A stretch of DNA of 7,284 nucleotides from Gammaproteobacteria bacterium (GTDB lineage Bacteria > Pseudomonadota > Gammaproteobacteria > Pseudomonadales > UBA3067), in contig NVVB01000030.1 in NCBI GenBank assembly GCA_002402085.1, positions 14,864 through 22,147 of the forward strand. Reading direction: 5' to 3'. The stretch's first letter is position 1. The number at the start of each line of letters is the position of its first letter. This document shows positions 6,978 to 7,284 of this stretch, piece after piece. The notes beneath the pieces were generated by a model. It was not told the DNA's origin, made no database searches, and saw nothing but the letters and a program-made list of their open reading frames with translations. Both the position numbers and the translations under genes were made by a program.

Positions 6978-7113
6978 CAACAAAAATTACTTTACTGGTT
7001 GTTTCTTAAGTGATTTTTCCCCGGTCAATAAATCAACAAAACATAGTTTAAGTGACATGTTTTCACGTATAAACAGCACCAACTGTGCACGAAGTATTCT
7101 TTTTAATCTGGAA

Positions 7114-7129
7114 TGTGACTAAATTCACG
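7114..7129 (+). promoter_or_regulatory. CRP-type binding site
   Basis: TGTGACTAAATTCACG matches the CRP/Vfr half-sites TGTGA and TCACA with the correct six-base spacer; only the last base differs. It lies about 100 bases upstream of the plus-strand start and just ahead of a promoter-like pair, so cAMP-linked activation of the secreted-protein gene is plausible. Confidence 0.55.
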
Positions 7130-7135
7130 AAAGTC

Positions 7136-7164
7136 TGGACAATGTAAACCCCTGCCCGTAAGGT
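7136..7164 (+). promoter_or_regulatory. Promoter-like pair for the plus-strand gene
   Basis: TGGACA (7136-7141) matches the -35 consensus at five of six positions. Seventeen bases later TAAGGT (7159-7164) is a poor -10. A good -35 with a weak -10 next to a CRP site fits activator dependence. The start point would be near 7171, leaving a leader of about 60 bases. Confidence 0.35.
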
Positions 7165-7171
7165 TTCCAGC

Positions 7172-7189
7172 ATTCCGTAGTCTCGGAAT
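7172..7189. repeat. Inverted repeat ATTCCG/CGGAAT
   Basis: Perfect 6-bp arms flank TAGTCT. The repeat falls in the likely leader of the plus-strand gene. It may be a repressor site or an mRNA hairpin; no T tract follows, so it is not a standard terminator. Confidence 0.35.
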
Positions 7190-7199
7190 TAGCGAATAC

Positions 7200-7212
7200 T
7201 AAACGGCGTTTA
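7200..7212. repeat. Odd palindrome TAAACG-G-CGTTTA holding AAACGGCGT copy 3
   Basis: Six-base perfect arms surround one central G. It contains the third intergenic copy of AAACGGCGT and ends about 5 bases before the ribosome site of the plus-strand gene. It could be an operator or a small hairpin affecting translation. Confidence 0.4.
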
Positions 7213-7216
7213 AAAA

Positions 7217-7221
7217 AAGGA
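7217..7221 (+). promoter_or_regulatory. Ribosome-binding site of the plus-strand gene
   Basis: AAGGA precedes ATG at 7231 by 9 bases. It is a good match that supports this start codon. Confidence 0.7.
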
Positions 7222-7230
7222 ACACGCATA

Positions 7231-7284
7231 ATGAAAAAAATAGCCACGCTTGTAGGTTCGGCTGCATTGGTGATGGGTAGCTTT
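7231..7284 (+). CDS. Start of a secreted protein, truncated by the window edge
   Basis: Eighteen codons are present, reading MKKIATLVGSAALVMGSF. Two lysines followed by a hydrophobic Ala/Leu/Val stretch are a typical Sec signal-peptide start, so the product should be exported to the periplasm or beyond. The mature protein lies outside the window and cannot be identified. It is divergent from the peptidase/barrel pair across a long regulatory region, which makes it a candidate partner or substrate of that pair, as amyloid subunits are in Fap loci. That link is positional inference only. No cysteine lipobox is visible so far. Confidence 0.7.
   Translation, partial: MKKIATLVGSAALVMGSF

Larger units (their letters stand above)
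6465..7230. other. 766-base divergent regulatory region
   Basis: This non-coding, AT-rich stretch separates the leftward peptidase gene from the rightward secreted-protein gene. Both promoters should lie here. It contains a CRP-type site, a promoter-like pair, several inverted repeats, a run of nine A (6888-6896), and TTAAGTGA twice, 42 bases apart (7006-7013, 7048-7055). For the leftward gene only a TATATA box (6553-6558, minus) stands out, without a good -35. No credible gene was found; all frames seen are under about 40 codons and lack ribosome sites. Confidence 0.6.

Noticed and set aside
7052..7066. Second CRP-like site, GTGA and TCAC
   Set aside because: The half-sites are seven bases apart rather than six, so it does not fit CRP geometry.
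7131..7227. Minus-strand frames of about 34-36 codons in the plus-gene promoter region
   Set aside because: No ribosome sites, and they overlap the likely promoter and leader of the opposite gene.

Overview
The window looks like chromosome from a Gram-negative bacterium, most likely a marine or aquatic gammaproteobacterium. The signs are Sec signal peptides, an outer-membrane beta-barrel, a lipobox lipoprotein with acidic Asp/Ser/Glu linkers, and a CRP-type operator. The genus cannot be fixed from the sequence. There are no rRNA, tRNA, CRISPR or transposase genes.

Four sizeable genes lie on the minus strand and one truncated gene on the plus strand. From right to left on the minus strand they are: a secreted C39-family cysteine peptidase (5595-6464); an outer-membrane beta-barrel protein with a TTG start (4293-5351), preceded by a possible 31-residue membrane peptide (5354-5449); a 457-residue polytopic membrane protein with GT-C glycosyltransferase-like features (2714-4087), followed by a short decayed or frameshifted membrane-protein reading frame (2551-2713); and the first 724 codons of a very large multidomain surface lipoprotein (1-2174), which runs off the left edge. 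On the plus strand a new gene begins at 7231. Only its signal-peptide start is present.

A periplasmic C39 peptidase beside an outer-membrane barrel is the pairing seen in the Pseudomonas functional-amyloid (Fap) export system (FapD and FapF). A secreted protein starts divergently across a 766-base regulatory-looking gap. The working reading is a non-canonical outer-membrane export or surface-assembly locus, with the truncated plus-strand gene as a candidate substrate. This is inference from domain types and layout, not from sequence identity to Fap. The membrane protein and giant lipoprotein may belong to the same cell-surface programme or be independent neighbours: a hairpin plus a promoter-like sequence separates them from the peptidase/barrel pair.

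The non-coding DNA holds a near-consensus CRP site with a downstream promoter-like sequence, several inverted repeats, a nine-base word (AAACGGCGT) found three times and only between genes, and a terminator-like hairpin directly in front of the lipoprotein gene.
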